This document shows positions 50,598-63,845 of a stretch of DNA of 64,000 nt, piece by piece. Numbering within the stretch: position 1 is the stretch's first letter; each line of letters opens with the position of its first letter. A program made the position numbers and the translations under genes. The notes under the pieces were generated by a model. It was not told the origin of the DNA. It saw only the letters and a list, made by a program, of their open reading frames with translations, and made no database searches. This DNA comes from Closterium sp. Naga37s-1 (Eukaryota; Streptophyta; Zygnematophyceae; Desmidiales; Closteriaceae): contig CANJKZ010000400.1 in NCBI GenBank assembly GCA_947471745.1, positions 558,001 to 622,000 of the forward strand. Reading direction: 5' to 3'.

Positions 50598-53500
50598 ATG
50601 GCTAGCCCTAATGTTCTTACCTTTGATGCTGAGGGGCGTGCGGTTGACTTTGACGTGTGGGTTGACGACCTGCAGCTCTTTCTTCAGTGTGACTCTAAGG
50701 ACGGAGTATCCCTTTTCGATCACACGTCCGGCGTCTCTCCTGCACCTGCTGCCACTGCTGACAGTACGGTTCGCTCGCAGTGGACCACTCGTGACGCAGT
50801 TGCTCGCCTTGCTGTTCGTAGTCACCTGCCGTCTGCTGAGCGCGCGCACTTTGGCGAATACAAGACTGCTAAGTCTTTGTATGACGCTGTCGTAGCGCGC
50901 TACTCCTCCCCTGCCACTGCTGCCCTCAGCCGCCTCATGCTGCCGTACCTGTTCCCTGACCTTGCCGCCTTTGCCACAGTCGCTGACCTCATTACTCACC
51001 TCCGCACTAGTGACGCCCGCTACCGCACTGCGCTTCCCACTGAGTTCTGTGCGAAGAACCCCCCCCCCCCCCCATGTACATCACCCTTTACTACCTAGTC
51101 ACCCGCCTCCCTGACTCCCTTGCTTCAGTCAGGGACCACTTTCTCTCCCTTTGCCCCACCGAGCTCACCGCCGACCTGCTAGAGGAGCGCCTCACTGCAG
51201 CTGAGAAGAGCATCGTTGCTGTAGGTGCTTCTCGCGGCGACCCTCGCGCCCCTTTCTTTGAGGGGTTTTCCCCTGTCCCCCTTCTCCCCTCTGTTGCTTC
51301 TGCTGCTGCTGTCGACCTCGTTGGCACTAAGGAGGTCGGGGCTGCGTCTGCTCCTAGTGGGAGGCGCCGCAACAGCAAGGGCAAGGGGGGCAAGGGTGGT
51401 GGAGGGGATGGTGGGGGCGGCGGTGGAGGCGGTGGAGGAAGCGGAGGGGGTGGCGGTGGAGGTGGGGGTGGTGGCGGGAGTGGGGGCTTCGGTGGCGGCG
51501 GTGGGGGTGGTGGAGGCAGCGGCAGCGGCGGTGGAGGCAGCGGCAGCGGTGGTGGAGGTGGCGGCGGCGGTGGTGCTGGTCGAGGTGGAGCCGCGCAGCG
51601 TGGAGGCTTTGGTGGTAGCCAGCGCCAGCAGCAGCCGCGTTCCCGTGAGACCCCGTCAGCCCAGCAGCTTCGTGAATGGTACGCTGGGCGTGGGAGGTCT
51701 GGGGGTGTTGGTCCCTGCACTTACGTTCTTCGCACAGGCAGGCGCCGTGGGGAGACGTGCGGGCTGCCACACACTACGCAGCGCTGCTTCGGTTGCCTGA
51801 CTGACGCCTGGCACGCCCAGTTTCCTGACGCTGTTGAGCTCCCTCGCTGGGGTGATCTGCTTAAGCAGAATGTTGCTATCTTTGATCTAGATTTTGATGC
51901 TATCCTTGCTGCCATGTATGCTGTCGCTGATAGTGCTGAGGGTGACTGTTACCTGTGGGTTCCGCCCGACCCGGGCATTGAGGCTGCTGCTCTAGGTGCT
52001 AGTGAGTCAGCTGCTCCATGTACTAGTGCGTCTGCTGCTCCAGGTGCTGGTGAGTCTGCTCTCTCTGGTACTGCACCTACTGAGGCCTTGCACACTTTCA
52101 CACTTGACTCTGGTGCTTCGCGCTCCTTCTTTCGCGACAGCTCCACACTCACGCCGCTCAGTCGGCCTGTCGCAGTCTCCCTGGCTGACCCCTCTGGGGG
52201 CCCAGTCATCGCGCACTCTTCCACGGTTCTACCGTGTCCTGCGGCCCCGTCGGGCTTGCTGTCGGGACTCCACCTCCCCTCGTTCTCTACGAACTTGGTG
52301 AGTGGGGCTGACCTTCAGGACTTGTGGGTTGACCAGTTCACCCCTGGAGGTCAGCGTGTGACCCACTGCACTTGCTCTCGGACGGGCCGCCACTTGGCCA
52401 CGTTCACCGTCGGCCTGGGTCGAGTCTCTACACACTGACTACTGCGTCTCCTCTGGTTACTGCGTCTGGTCAGGTAGCCGCGTCTGGTCAGGTGTTTGCT
52501 GCCGCGTCCAGGTCTAGTCCACCGTCTGCCTCCTGCTCGTGTCGTCCTCTGTCACACGAGACTCTCCTTTGGCACCACTGTCTTGGTCACCCCTCCCTGC
52601 CTCGTCTTCGAGGTATGGCCTCCCGTACCCTTGTCTCTGGTCTCCCCAGGTCCCTCCCTCCCCTTCCTCCGGGGCCTGCCCCTACCTGTGTTCCTTGTGT
52701 CGAGGGCCGGCAGCGCGCCGCTCCTCACTCCTCCTCGTTCCCTCCGACCGAGGCTCCCCTGCAGACTCTCCACATGGACGTGTGGGGCCCAGCACGCGTC
52801 AGTGGACAGGGTCACGAGCGTTACTTCCTGCTGGTCGTTGACGACTACTCGCGTTACACCACAGTCTTCCCCTTGCGCCGCAAGGGTGAGGTCACTGAGG
52901 TGTTGATCGACTGGATCCGCGGTGCCCGTCGCCAGCTCAGCGAGAGTTTCGGCTCGGACCTTCCTGTTCTGCGTCTGCACTCAGACAGAGGTGGTGAGTT
53001 TTCCTCCGACCTTCTAAGGGCTTTCTGTCATGCGGAGGGCATCCGCCAGACGTTCACGCTTCCGGCCTCCCCACAGCAAAATGGGATTGCTGAGCGCCGC
53101 ATTGGCATGGTCATGGATGTCGCTCGTACGTCCATGATCCATGCGGCTACTCCCCATTTTCTGTGGCCGTTCGCGGTTCAGTACGCTGCGCATCAGATCA
53201 ACCTTCAGCCTCGTGTCTCCTTGCCGGAGACCACACCTACTCTGCGGTGGACGGGGAAGGTTGGCGATGCGTCTGTGTTCCGTGTCTGGGGATCTCGAGC
53301 TTTTGTCCGTGATACTTCCGCGGACAAGCTGTCCTCCCGTGCCATTCCCTGCGTCTTCCTTGGCTTCCCCCCTGACGCACCTGGGTGGCAGTTTTACCAC
53401 CCCACCTCGCGTCGTGTTCTGTCCTCTCAGGACGTCACGTTTGACGAGTCGGTATCTTACTACCGTCTCTTTCCCTACCGCACTCCCTCTCCCCCCCCCG

Positions 53501-56098
53501 CCACTCTTCCTAGCACCTGGTGCTCCTCCGGTAAACCCCCTTCCCCCTCAGGGTCCTGCCCCCTGAGGTGTGTCCCAGGTAGACCCTGTCGAGCCTGTCG
53601 AGGTAGCTGTCGACTCTGGTGCTGCTAGGGGTACTGAGCCTGCGGGTGCGGGGCCTAGGGGTGCTGAGCCTGGGGTTGCTGGGTCTGAGGGTGCGGAGCC
53701 TGGGGGTGATGAGCCTGAGCGTGTGGAGCCTTGGGGTGCTGAGTCTGGGGGTGCTGAGCCTGGGGGTGCTGATTCTGAGCGTGCTGAGTCTGGAGGTCCT
53801 CCGGGTGTCCCGTCACGGCGGGAGCCCCTCTCTCCGCAGCGGCTACGTGAGTGGTACGCTCGGCGCTGTAGCCGTGCTGCTGGAGCTACGGGGGCTGCTG
53901 CTAGAGGTGCTTCTGGAGCTGGAGCTGCTGGAGGTGCTGCTGGTGCTGGAGCTGCTGGAGCTGCTGGTCCCGGAGGTGCTGGTGCTGGAGGTGCTGGCAC
54001 TGTTGGAGGTCCTGCTGGTATTGGAGCTGCTGGAGGTGCTGGAGGAGCTGGTCCCGGAGGTGCTCGTACTGGAGGTACTGGAGCTGCTGGGGCTGGTGGT
54101 GGTGAAGGAGTTGGAGCTGTAGGTGCTGGAGCTGTTGCTACTGGAGGTGCTGCTGGAGCTGGAGCTGCTGGAGGTACTGGAGCTAGTGGTGCTGCGGGAG
54201 TTGTAGCTGGAGACCCTGGAGCTGAGGATACATGTGCTGTCTCTGCTGTTTCTTGAGGCGCTGCGCGGCCGCGGCCGTACTATGTTCCGCTCCTTCAGCA
54301 GGTTCTTGGTCTCCCGTCTTCTACTGGTCCTACTCCTCCCTTACTGAGTCCACCGCCTGTCCAGTCACAGTCACAGTTACAGCCAGCCTCTCCACTGCCT
54401 GATCCTTCTCCTTACTCTGGACCGACTAGAGGCCTTACGGAGCGTCGTGAGCCTGAGTCTCGTCCTGCATCGCCTACGTCTCGTCCTGAGTCACCTGAGT
54501 CTCGTCCTGCATCGCCTGTTCGCACTGTTCGCACTCGTCGACGTTTTACGCGTCAGCGTCCCCCTCCTGTCCCCGGCACTCACTCTATGACTCTGCGTCC
54601 TCTCTTCCTGACGGTCCGGACCCGGAGTCTGACTCCCTTCGTGCTGCTAGTCCGACTGTCACACGTTTTCTGGCCACTGCTGACACTGACCCTTCGTTTG
54701 AGTCCACTGCTGCGTCTGCTCTAGTTGCTGAGCTTGTTGACTTTGCTGCCGCCTGTCGTCTAGACTACGCCGCTAGTCTTGTAGCTGAGTCTGAGTCTGA
54801 GTCTGTCTGTCCTCCGTCCGTCGGGGGTGAGTGTGCTCTTGGCACGGACGTCCTTGAGGACAAACAGGAGGAGTTTGAGTGCTTTGCAGCTGCTTTACCT
54901 CATCTCGTGTCCATGCTGCTTGCCCCTGAGGGAGACCCGGATGCACCAGACATCCCGACCCCGCGCTCTTACGCAGAGGCGATAGAGGGTCCCTACTCCT
55001 CTCAGTGGCAGACAGCCATGGACACAGAGATGGCTTCCTGGAAGTCCACAGGCACCTACGTCGACGAGGTTCCCCCGCCTGGGGCGAACATCGTCAGTGG
55101 CATGTGGATTTTCAGGGTGAAGCGGCCGCCGGGTTCTCCGCCTGTCTTCAAGGCGCGTTACGTTGCACGTGGCTTCAGTCAGCGACAGGGAGTTGACTTC
55201 TTCCAGACCTTCTCCCCTACCCCGAAGATGACCACTCTTCGGGTGCTGCTGCACGTCGCCGCATAGCGTGACTACGAGCTACACTCTCTTGACTTCAGCA
55301 CAGCCTTCCTACAGGGCAGCCTGCACGAGGAGATCTGGCTGCGCCGCCCACCTGGCTTCACTGGGTCATTTCGTGCTGGTACCCAGTAGAGCCTCCGGCG
55401 GCCAGTCTACGGTCTCCGCCAGGCACCTCGTGAGTGGCACGACACATTGAGGACGACTCTTGCTGCTCTTGGGTTTGCTCCTTCCACTGCTGACCCGTCG
55501 CTGTTTCTACGCACCGACACCACTCTGCCGCCGTTCTACGTTCTCGTGTACGTAGACGACTTGGTCTTTGCCACTGCTGACACTGAGGCACTCGCCCACA
55601 TGAAGTCGGAGCTGCAGAAGAGACACACGTGCACAGACCTGGGTGAGCTGACAAGCTATCTTGGCTTGCGGATCACCCGGGACAGAGCACAGCGCACCAT
55701 TACCTTGACTCAGTCACACATGGTGCAGCAGGTCCTTCAGCGCTTCGGCTTCACGTACTCCTCGCCACAGTCCACTCCTCTGCCTACCGGTCACTCGCTC
55801 TCAGCTCCACCTTCGGACGAGTCCGTAGAGCCAAGTGGCTTGTATCCAGAGCTTGTGGGCTGCCTCATGTACCTGATGACCTGCACTCGACCTGACCTTG
55901 CCTACCCTCTTAGCATTCTAGCACGCTATGTCGCTCCTGGCAAACACAGGAAGGAGCAAATGGATGCAGCTAAGAGGGTGTTGCGCTACTTGTGCAGTAC
56001 GTCGGGCATGGGGCACGTGCTTTGAGGACGGGCTCGAGTTGTCCTCACTGGTCACGCAGGCGCTTCCTGGGTTGACGACTTAGCTACGCAGCGGTCGT
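50598..56098 (+). pseudogene. Copia D1 gag-pol, multiply broken
   Basis: Gag starts MASPNVLTFDAEGRAVDFD. It is shifted at a 15-C run (about 51059-51073), continues through the Gly-rich segment and protease DSGAS, and is shifted again near 52408 (one base lost compared with D2). Integrase follows (VVDDYSRYT, LHSDRGGEF, QQNGIAERR; here the region missing in copia C is present). It is broken at another C-run near 53495. RT/RNase H (54907-56025) has three in-frame stops (55264, 55387, 56023). The sequence then leaves RNase H at about 56098. Confidence 0.88.
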
Positions 56099-56099
56099 C

Positions 56100-56545
56100 G
56101 CAGCCCCTGCTACCATCGCAGCCCCTGCTGCCGACGCGGCCCCTGCTGCCTTCGTGGCTCCTACTGCCATCGCGACCCCTACTGCCGTTGTGGCCCCCTA
56201 CTGCCGTCGCGGCCCTTGCTGCCGTCGCGGCCCCTGCTGCCGATGCGGCCCCTGCTACCGTCGCGGCTCCTACAGCCGTCGCGGCCCCTGCTGCCGTCGC
56301 GGCCCCTGCTACCGTCGCGGCCCCTGCTGCCGTCGCGGCCCCTGCTGCCGTCGCGGCCCCTGCTGCCATCTTGGCCCCTACTGCTGTCGCGGCCCCTGCC
56401 GTCGCAGCCCCTGCTGTCGCGGCCCCTGCCGTCGAGGCCCCTGCTGTCGCGGCCCCTGCTGTCGCCGCACCTGCAGTTGCGGCCCCAACCGTCGCGGCCC
56501 CTTTGTTGTTGCGGCCCCTTTGCTGTCGCGGCCCTGCCCTGCACC
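56100..56545 (+). repeat. GC-rich leader repeats of D2
   Basis: About 24 units of an 18-bp type (GTCGCGGCCCCTGCTGCC) begin directly at the D1 break. The repeat encodes long meaningless Ala/Pro/Arg frames in several phases. Confidence 0.88.
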
Positions 56546-56782
56546 CGCCCCTGGTAAGCACCCGCGCCGCCCTGCTGCGCCGCGCTGCCGAGCTGAGCCG
56601 CTCCGCCAAACCGAGCCGCGCCGCCCAGCCGAGCCGCGCCGCCCACCGAGCCGCGCCGCTCTGCCGAGCCGCGCTGCCCTGCCGAGCCGCACTGCCCTGC
56701 CAAGCCGCGCTGCCCTGCCGAGCCGCGCCGCCCTACTGAGCCACACTGCCCTGCCTGCACTGCTCCTGCTGCTACTGCTGCT

Positions 56783-59700
56783 ATGGCTAGCCCTACTGTT
56801 CTCACATTTGATGCTGAGGGGCGTGCAGTTGACTTTGACGTGTGGGTTGACGACCTGCAGCTCTTTCTTCAGTGTGACTCTAGGGATGGGGTATCCCTTT
56901 TCGATCACACGTCCGGTGTCTCTACTGCTCCTGCTGCCACTGCTGACAGTACGGTTCGCTCGCAGTGGACCACTCGTGACGCTGTTGCTCGTCTTGCTGT
57001 TCGTAGTCACCTGCCGCCTGCTGGGCGCGCGCATTTTGGCCAGTACAAGACTGCTCAGTCTTTGTACGACGTTGTAGTTGCGCGCTACTCCTCCCCTGCC
57101 ACTGCTGCCCTCAGCCGCCTCATGTTGCCGTACCTTTTCCCTGACCTTGCCGCCTTTGCCACAGTTGCTGACCTCATTACTCACCTCCGCACTAGTGACG
57201 CCCGCTACCGCGCTGCCCTTCCCACAGAGTTCTGTGCCAAGAACCCACCCCCCATGTACATCACCCTTTACTACCTAGTCACCCGCCTCCCTGACTCCCT
57301 TGCATCAGTCAGGGACCACTTTCTCTCCCTTTGCCCCACCGAGCTCACTGTCGACCTGCTAGAGGAGTGCCTCGCTGCAGATGAGAAGCGTATCTTAGCT
57401 GTAGGTGCTTCTCGCGGCGACCGTCGCACCCCTTTCTTTGAGGGGTGTTCCCCTGTCCCCCTTCTCCCCTTTGTTGCTTCTGCTGCTGCTGTCGACCTCG
57501 TTGGCACTAAGGAGGTCGGGGCTGCGTCTGCTCCCAGTGGGAGGCGCCGCAACAGCAAGGGCAAGGGGAGCAAGGGTGGTGGAGGGGACGGCGGGGGCGG
57601 CGGCGGAGGCAGTGGAGGAGGAGGAGGGGGTGGCGGTGGAGGTGGGGGTGGTGCCGGGAGTGGGGGCTTCAGTGGCGGCGGTGGAGGTGGTGGAGGCAGC
57701 GGCGGAGGTGGTGGAGGCAGCGGCAGCGGTGGTGGAGGCAGCGGCAGCGGTGGTGGAGGTGGCGGCGGCGGTGGTGCTGGTCGAGATGCAGCCGCGCAGC
57801 GTGGAGGCTTTGGTGGTAGCCAGCGCCAGCAGCAGCCGCGTTCCCGTGAGACCCCGTCAGCCCAACAGCTTCGTGAGTGGTACGCTGGGCGTGGGAGGTC
57901 TGGGGGTGCAGGTCCCTGCACTTACGTTCTTCGCACCGGCGGGCGTCGTGGGGAGACGTGCGGCCTGCCACACACTGCGCACCGCTGCTTCGGTCGCCTG
58001 ACTGACGCCTGGCACGCCCAGTTTCCGGACGCTGTTGAGCTCCCTCGCTGGGGTGACCTTCTTAGGCAGAATGTTGCTATCTTTGATCTTGATTTCGATG
58101 CTATCCTTGCTGCCATGTATGCTGTGACTGATAGTGCTGAGGGTGACTGTTACCTGAGTGTCCCGCCCGACCCGGGCATTGAGGCTGCTGCTCTAGGTGC
58201 TAGTGCGTCTGCTGCTCCAGGTGCTGGTGAGTCTGCTCTCTCTGGTACTGCGCCTACTGAGGCCTTGCACACTTTCACACTTGACTCTGGTGCTTCGCGC
58301 TCCTTCTTCCGCGACAGCACCACACTCACGCCGCTCAGTCGGCTTGTCGCAGTCTCCCTGGCTGACCCCTCTGGGGGCCCAGTTCTTGCGCACTCTTCCA
58401 CGGTTCTACCGTGTCCTGCGGCCCCGTCGGGCTTGCTGTCGGGACTCCACCTTCCCTCATTCTCTACGAACCTGGTGAGTGGAGCTGACCTCCAGGACGC
58501 GTGGATCGACCAGTTCACCTCTGGAGGTCAGCGTGTGACGCACTGCACTTGCTCTAGGACGGGCCGCCACTTGGCCACGTTCACCCGTCGGCCTGGGTCG
58601 AGTCTGTACACACAGACTACTGCGTCTCCTCCGGTCACTGCGTCTGGTCAGGTAGCCGCGTCTAGTCAGGTGTTTGCTGCCGCGTCCAGGTCTAGTCCTG
58701 AGTCTGCCCCCTGCTCGTGTCGTCCTCTGTCGCACGAGACTCTCCTTCGGCACCACAGCCTTGGTCACCCCTCCTTGCCTCGTCTTCGAGGTATGGCCTC
58801 CCGTACCCTTGTCTCGGGTCTCCCCCGGTCCCTCCCTCCCTCCCCTTACCTGTGTTCCGTGTGTCGAGGGCCGGCAGCGCGCCGCTCCTCACTCCTTCTC
58901 GATCCCTCCGACCGAGGCTCCCCTGCAGACTCTTCACATGGACATGTGGGGCCCAGCCCGCGTCCGTGGACAGGGTCACGGGCGTTACTTCCTGCTGGTC
59001 GTTGACGACTACTCGCGTTACACCACAGTCTTCCCCTTGCGCAGCAAGGGTGAGGTCACTGAGGTGTTGATCGACTGGATCCGCGGTGCCCGTCGCCACC
59101 TCAGCGAGAGTTTCGGCTCGGACCATCCTGTTCTGCGTCTGCACTCAGACAGAGGTGGTGAGTTTTCCTCCGACCTTCTGAGGGCCTTGTGTCGTGTGGA
59201 GGGCATCCGCCAGACGTTCACGCTTCCGGCCTCCCCACAGCAAAATGGGATTGCTGAGCGCCGCATTGGCATGGTCATTGACGTCGCTCGTACGTCCATG
59301 ATCCATGCGGCTGCTCCCCATTTTCTGTGGCCGTTCGCGGTTCAGTACGCTGCGCATCAGATCAACCTTCAGCCTCGGGTCTCCTTGCCGGAGACCACAC
59401 CTACTCTACGGTGGACGGGGAAGGTTGGCGATGCGTCTGTGTTCCGTGTCTGGGGATCTCGAGCTTTTGTCCGGAATACTTCAGCGGCCAAGCTGTCCTC
59501 CCGTGCCGTTCCCTGCGTCTTCCCTGGCTTCCCCCCTGACGCACCCGGGTGGCAGTTCTACCACCCCACCTCGCGTCCTGTTCTGTCCTCTCAGGACGTC
59601 ACGTTTGACGAGTCGGTATCTTACTACCGTCTCTTTCCCTACCGCACTGCCTCTTCCCCCCCCCCCCCCCCCCCCCCCCGCCACTCTTCCTAGCACCAGG

Positions 59701-62700
59701 TACTCCTCCGGTAGACCCCCTCCCCCCTCAGGGTTCTGCCCCCTCAGGTGTGTCCCAGGTAGACCCTGCCGAGCCTGTCGAGGTAGCTGTCGACTCAGGT
59801 GCTGCTCGGGGTGCTGAGCCTGCGGGTGCGGGGACTGGGGGTGCTGAGCCTGGGGCTTCTGTGTCTGCGGGTGCGGAGCCTTGGGGTGCTGAGCCTGAGC
59901 GTGTGGAGCCTGGGGGTGATGAGCCTGGGGGTGCTGAGTCTGGGGGTGCTGAGCCTGGGGGTGCTGAGACTGAGCGTGCTGCGTCTGGAGGTCCTCCGAG
60001 TGTCTCGTCGTGGCGGGAGCCCCTCTCTCCGCAGCAGCTTCGTGAGTGGTACGCTCGGCGCTGTCGAGGTGCTGCTGGTGCTGCTGGAGCTGCTGGAGGT
60101 GCTGCTGGTGCTGGAGCTGCTGGAGGTGCTTCTGGAGGTGCTGGAGGTGCTGCTGGTGCTGGAGTTGCTGGAGGTGCTACTGGAGGTACTGGTGCTGTTG
60201 GAGGTCCTGCAGGTGTTGGAGCTGCTGGAGGTGCTGGAGCAGCTGGTCCTAGAGGTGCTCGTACTGGAGGTACTGGAGCTGCTGGGGCTGGTGGTGCTGC
60301 AGGAGTTGGAGCTGCAGGTGCTTGAGCTGTTGCTACTGGAGGAGCTTTTGGAGCTGGAGCTGCTGGAGGTACTGGAGCTGGTGGTGCTGCGGGAGTTATA
60401 GCTGGCGACTATGGAGCTGAGGGTACTGGTGCTGTCTCTGCTGTTTCTGGAGGCGCTGCGCGGCCGCGGCCGTACTACGTTCCGCTCCTTCAGCAGTTTC
60501 TTGGTCTCCTGCCTTCTCCTGGTCCTACTCCTCCTCTACTGAGTCCACCGCCTGTCCAGTCACAGTCGCAGTTACAGCCGACCTCTCCACTGCCTGGTCC
60601 TTCTCCTTACTCTTGACCGACTAGAGGTCTTACGGAGCGTCGTGAGCCTGAGTCGCGTCCTGTGTCACCTGAGTCTCGTCCTGTGTCACCTGAGTCTCGT
60701 TCTGCGTTACCTGTCCGCACTGTTCGCGCTGGTCGTCGTGTTTCGCGTCCGCGTCCTCCTCCTGTCCCTAGCACTCACTCTATGACACTGCGTCCTTCCA
60801 CTGCTCCACAGCGTGTCCCTCTGCCGTCTCCTCCTGCGTCCTCTCTTCCTGACGGTCCGGACCCGGAGTCTGACTCCCTTCGTGCTGCTAGTCCTACTGT
60901 CTCGCGCTTTCTGGCCACTGCTGACACTGACCCTTTGTTTGGGTCCACTACTGCGTCTGCTCTAGTTACTGAGCTTGTTGACTTTGCTGCAGCCTGTCGT
61001 CTAGACTTTGCCACTAGTCTTGTTGCTGAGTCTGCGTCTGAGTCTGTCTGTCCTCCGTCCGTTAGGGGTGGGTGTGCTCTTGGCACGGATGTTCTTGAGG
61101 ACAGACAGGAGGAGTTTGAGTGCTTTGCTGCTGCTGTACCTCATCTCGTGTCCATGCTGCTTGCCCATGAGGGAGACCCGGATGCACCAGACATCCCGAC
61201 CCCGCGCTCTTACGCAGAGGCGATAGAGGGTCCCTACTCCTCTCAGTGGCATGTAGCCATGGACGCCGAGATGGCTTCCTGGAAGTCCACAGGCACCTAC
61301 GTCGACGAGGTTCCCCCGCCTGGGGCGAACATCGTCAGTGGCATGTGGATCTTCAGGGTGAAGCGGCCGCCGGGTTCTCCGCCTGTCTTCAAGACGCGTT
61401 ACGTTGCACGTGGCTTCAGTCAGCGACAGGGAGTTGACTTCTTCCAGACCTTCTCCCCTACCCCGAAGATGACCACTCTTCGGGTACTACTGCACGTCGC
61501 CGCTCACTGTGACTACGAGCTCCACTCGCTTGACTTCAGCACAGCCTTCCTACAGGGCAGCCTGCACGAGGAGATCTGGCTGCGCCGCCCACCTGGCTTC
61601 ACTGGGTCGTTTCCTGCTGGTACCCAGTGGAGCCTCCGGCGGCCAGTCTACGGTCTCCGCCAGGCACCCTGCGAATGGCACGACACACTGAGGACAACTC
61701 TTGCTGCTCTTGGCTTTGCTCCTTCCATTGCTGACCCGTCGCTGCTTCTACGCACTGACACTACTCTGCCGCCGTTCTACATTCTCGTGTACGTAGACGA
61801 CTTGGTCTTTGCTACTGCTGACACAGAAGCACTCGCCCACGTGAAGTCGGAGCTGCAGAAGAGACACACGTGCACCGACCTGGGTGAACTGACAAGCTAT
61901 CTTGGCTTGCGGATCACCCGGGACAGAGCACAGCGCACCATTACATTGACTCGGTCACACATGGTGCAGCAGGTCCTTCAGCGCTTCGACTTCACGTACT
62001 CCTTGCCGCAGTCAACTCCTCTGCCTACCTGTCACTCGCTCTCAGCTCCACCTTCGGACGAGTCCGTAGAGCCGAGTGGCCCGTATCCAGAGCTTGTGGG
62101 CTGCCTCATGTACCTGATGACTTGCACACGACCTGACCTCGCATACCCTCTTAGCCTTCTGGCTCGCTACGTGGCTCCCGGTAGGCACCGAAAGGTGCAC
62201 TGGGATGCTGCGAAGAGGGTGTTGCGTTACTTGTGCAGTACGTTAGGCATGGGGCTCGTGCTTGGAGGACGGGCTCGAGTTGTCCTCACTGGTCACGCTG
62301 ACGCCTCCTGGGTTGACGACTTGACTACGCAGCGGTCGCCACAGGGTTACACCTTCAGCCTTTGCTCCGGTTCTGTCTCTTGGCGGTCTACCCGCTCGTC
62401 TTCTGTTCTCAGCTCCAATTATGAGGCTGAGATCTACGCTGGGGCCATGGCTGCACAGGAGCTACGCTGGCTCACCTACCTGCTGACCGACTTGGGAGAG
62501 GCGCCTCGTTCTCCTCCAGTTCTGTACGTCGACAACAAGGCCATGCTTGCCTTGTGTTAGGAGCACAAACTGGAGCACAGAACGAAGCACATTGCTCTGC
62601 GCTACTTCCTTGCTCGAGAGTTGCAGCAGCGTGGTCAGCTCCGTCTTGCTTACGTGGCCACTCGGGCCAACACTGCTGATATCTTTACCAAGGCACTTCA

Positions 62701-62782
62701 GCCTTGTGATCATCAGCGTTTTTGTACTATGCTAGGTCTTGTGCCTACTTGGCCTCACTTCTTGACTCTGCTTGTACTGTGA
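56783..62782 (+). pseudogene. Copia D2 gag-pol, few breaks
   Basis: Gag to protease is one frame (56783 to about 58850), including DDLQLFLQCDSRDG, the Gly-rich segment, a CTYVLRTGGRRGETCGLPH Cys/His stretch and protease DSGAS. A shift near 58845 precedes the integrase frame (to 59693: HMDMWGPAR, VVDDYSRYT, LHSDRGGEF, QQNGIAERR). A run of over 20 C (about 59657-59681) breaks the linker. RT and RNase H (60662-62560; YVDDLVFATAD, DNKAMLALC) stop at TAG 62558-62560, where sister copies have a Gln or Glu codon. The remaining RNase H tail continues in frame to 62782. Confidence 0.88.
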
Positions 62783-62994
62783 TCTCTATACATATAACTG
62801 CATGCTTGTACTTGCTAGGTTGTGTTTACTGTATTGCTTGTTCTCCTTTATATAACTCTGCATGTGAACTGGCCTTGTGGCCATTTGCTTGTGCTCAGAC
62901 TGCGTGGTGACTTTGTGATCCACCCTGAGCTTGCTTTGCTTTTTTTGACTGGTCTTGTGACCTCTTGTTCTCCCCCACTTTTCCTATGGGGGTG

Positions 62995-63125
62995 TGTCAA
63001 ACTTATATGCTATAGTCTGTTTAGGCTGTAGTGGGGTAGTTCTTATAGGGTACAACACTTTTAGGTTTCCTACTTGTACCCACCTGCTTTCTAGTTCAGT
63101 CATTCATTCGTTCCATATTCTAACA
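62995..63125 (+). repeat. 3' LTR of copia D
   Basis: 131 bp from TGTCAAACTTATATGC to ATTCTAACA, preceded by the polypurine tract TATGGGGGTG. It differs from the left LTR at roughly ten positions, clearly more than the copia C pair. Confidence 0.92.
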
Positions 63126-63237
63126 AGTAGTGCGGCAACAGAATAGGGCCTAAACGTCGTTGGCTCCACCTCCCTGGTTGCAGTAGAAAAGTAGCCCAAT
63201 TAAAGAATTTGTCGTTTTAGCTAAACTTCTCAACGTA

Positions 63238-63752
63238 CCGTATGACCCCGAATATAAGCGCAGGTGCGCTTATAATAAAACCGTGTTTATTAGGGGAGTG
63301 CGCTTATAATTGAGTCAAAATTATAAGCGCGTATGCTTATAAAATGACAAATATAAATTTACAAATTTCTAACACCAATTTGTATATATCGTGCCTGCCA
63401 TTGCAATCGAGTCGAATTTACATGGGGTCGTGAGTGAAAATTTCGCGCGCGCTGGCAAAAACATTTGATGTGACTCACAGGGCGCCCCTGAGAGCTCATG
63501 CTGACTGGACTCGCAGCCTGTGCAGGGTTTGAACTCGGCAGAACCGAATTTGAAAAGTATCAGCCTGCTTAAGTGAAAATCGTTTTACCAGTATTTTGAC
63601 ACGATTTCAAATTTTATAAATAGGATGCGTTTATAATAAATTAAGGTTTACAGGGGGTGCGCTTATAATTGAGGATCGGCCATAAGCGCATTGCTCCAGA
63701 TATAAGCGCATGCGCTTAACATAGGCATGCGCTTATATCCGGGGTGATATGG
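63238..63752. mobile_element. Tc1/mariner-like non-coding element (MITE), 515 bp
   Basis: Inverted termini of about 25 bp (CCGTATGACCCCGAATATAA on the left, CCATATCACCCCGGATATAA from the right, then GCGCA on both) are flanked by TA at 63236-63237 and 63753-63754. Inside, the motif TATAAGCGCA / TGCGCTTATA recurs about eight times in both directions, so the ends are internally repeated. There is no coding frame. Confidence 0.75.
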
Positions 63753-63845
63753 TAACGCTCAAAAGAATCCCCAGAACCTCACATACAATACATAATGCTC
63801 TGAAAGGAGAATTGGCCCTGTAAAGTTTACCCTGTGGTCACACTC

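Larger units (their letters stand above)
49783..63125 (+). mobile_element. Fused copia pair D1-D2 between one pair of LTRs, 13.3 kb
   Basis: A 131-bp LTR at 49783-49913 and its partner at 62995-63125 enclose two complete gag-pol series in tandem. D1 breaks off in RNase H at about 56098 and continues directly into the leader repeats of D2. No LTR lies between them. The six bases outside the two LTRs (AAATGG and AGTAGT) do not match, so the outer LTRs do not show a single-insertion signature. Confidence 0.9.
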
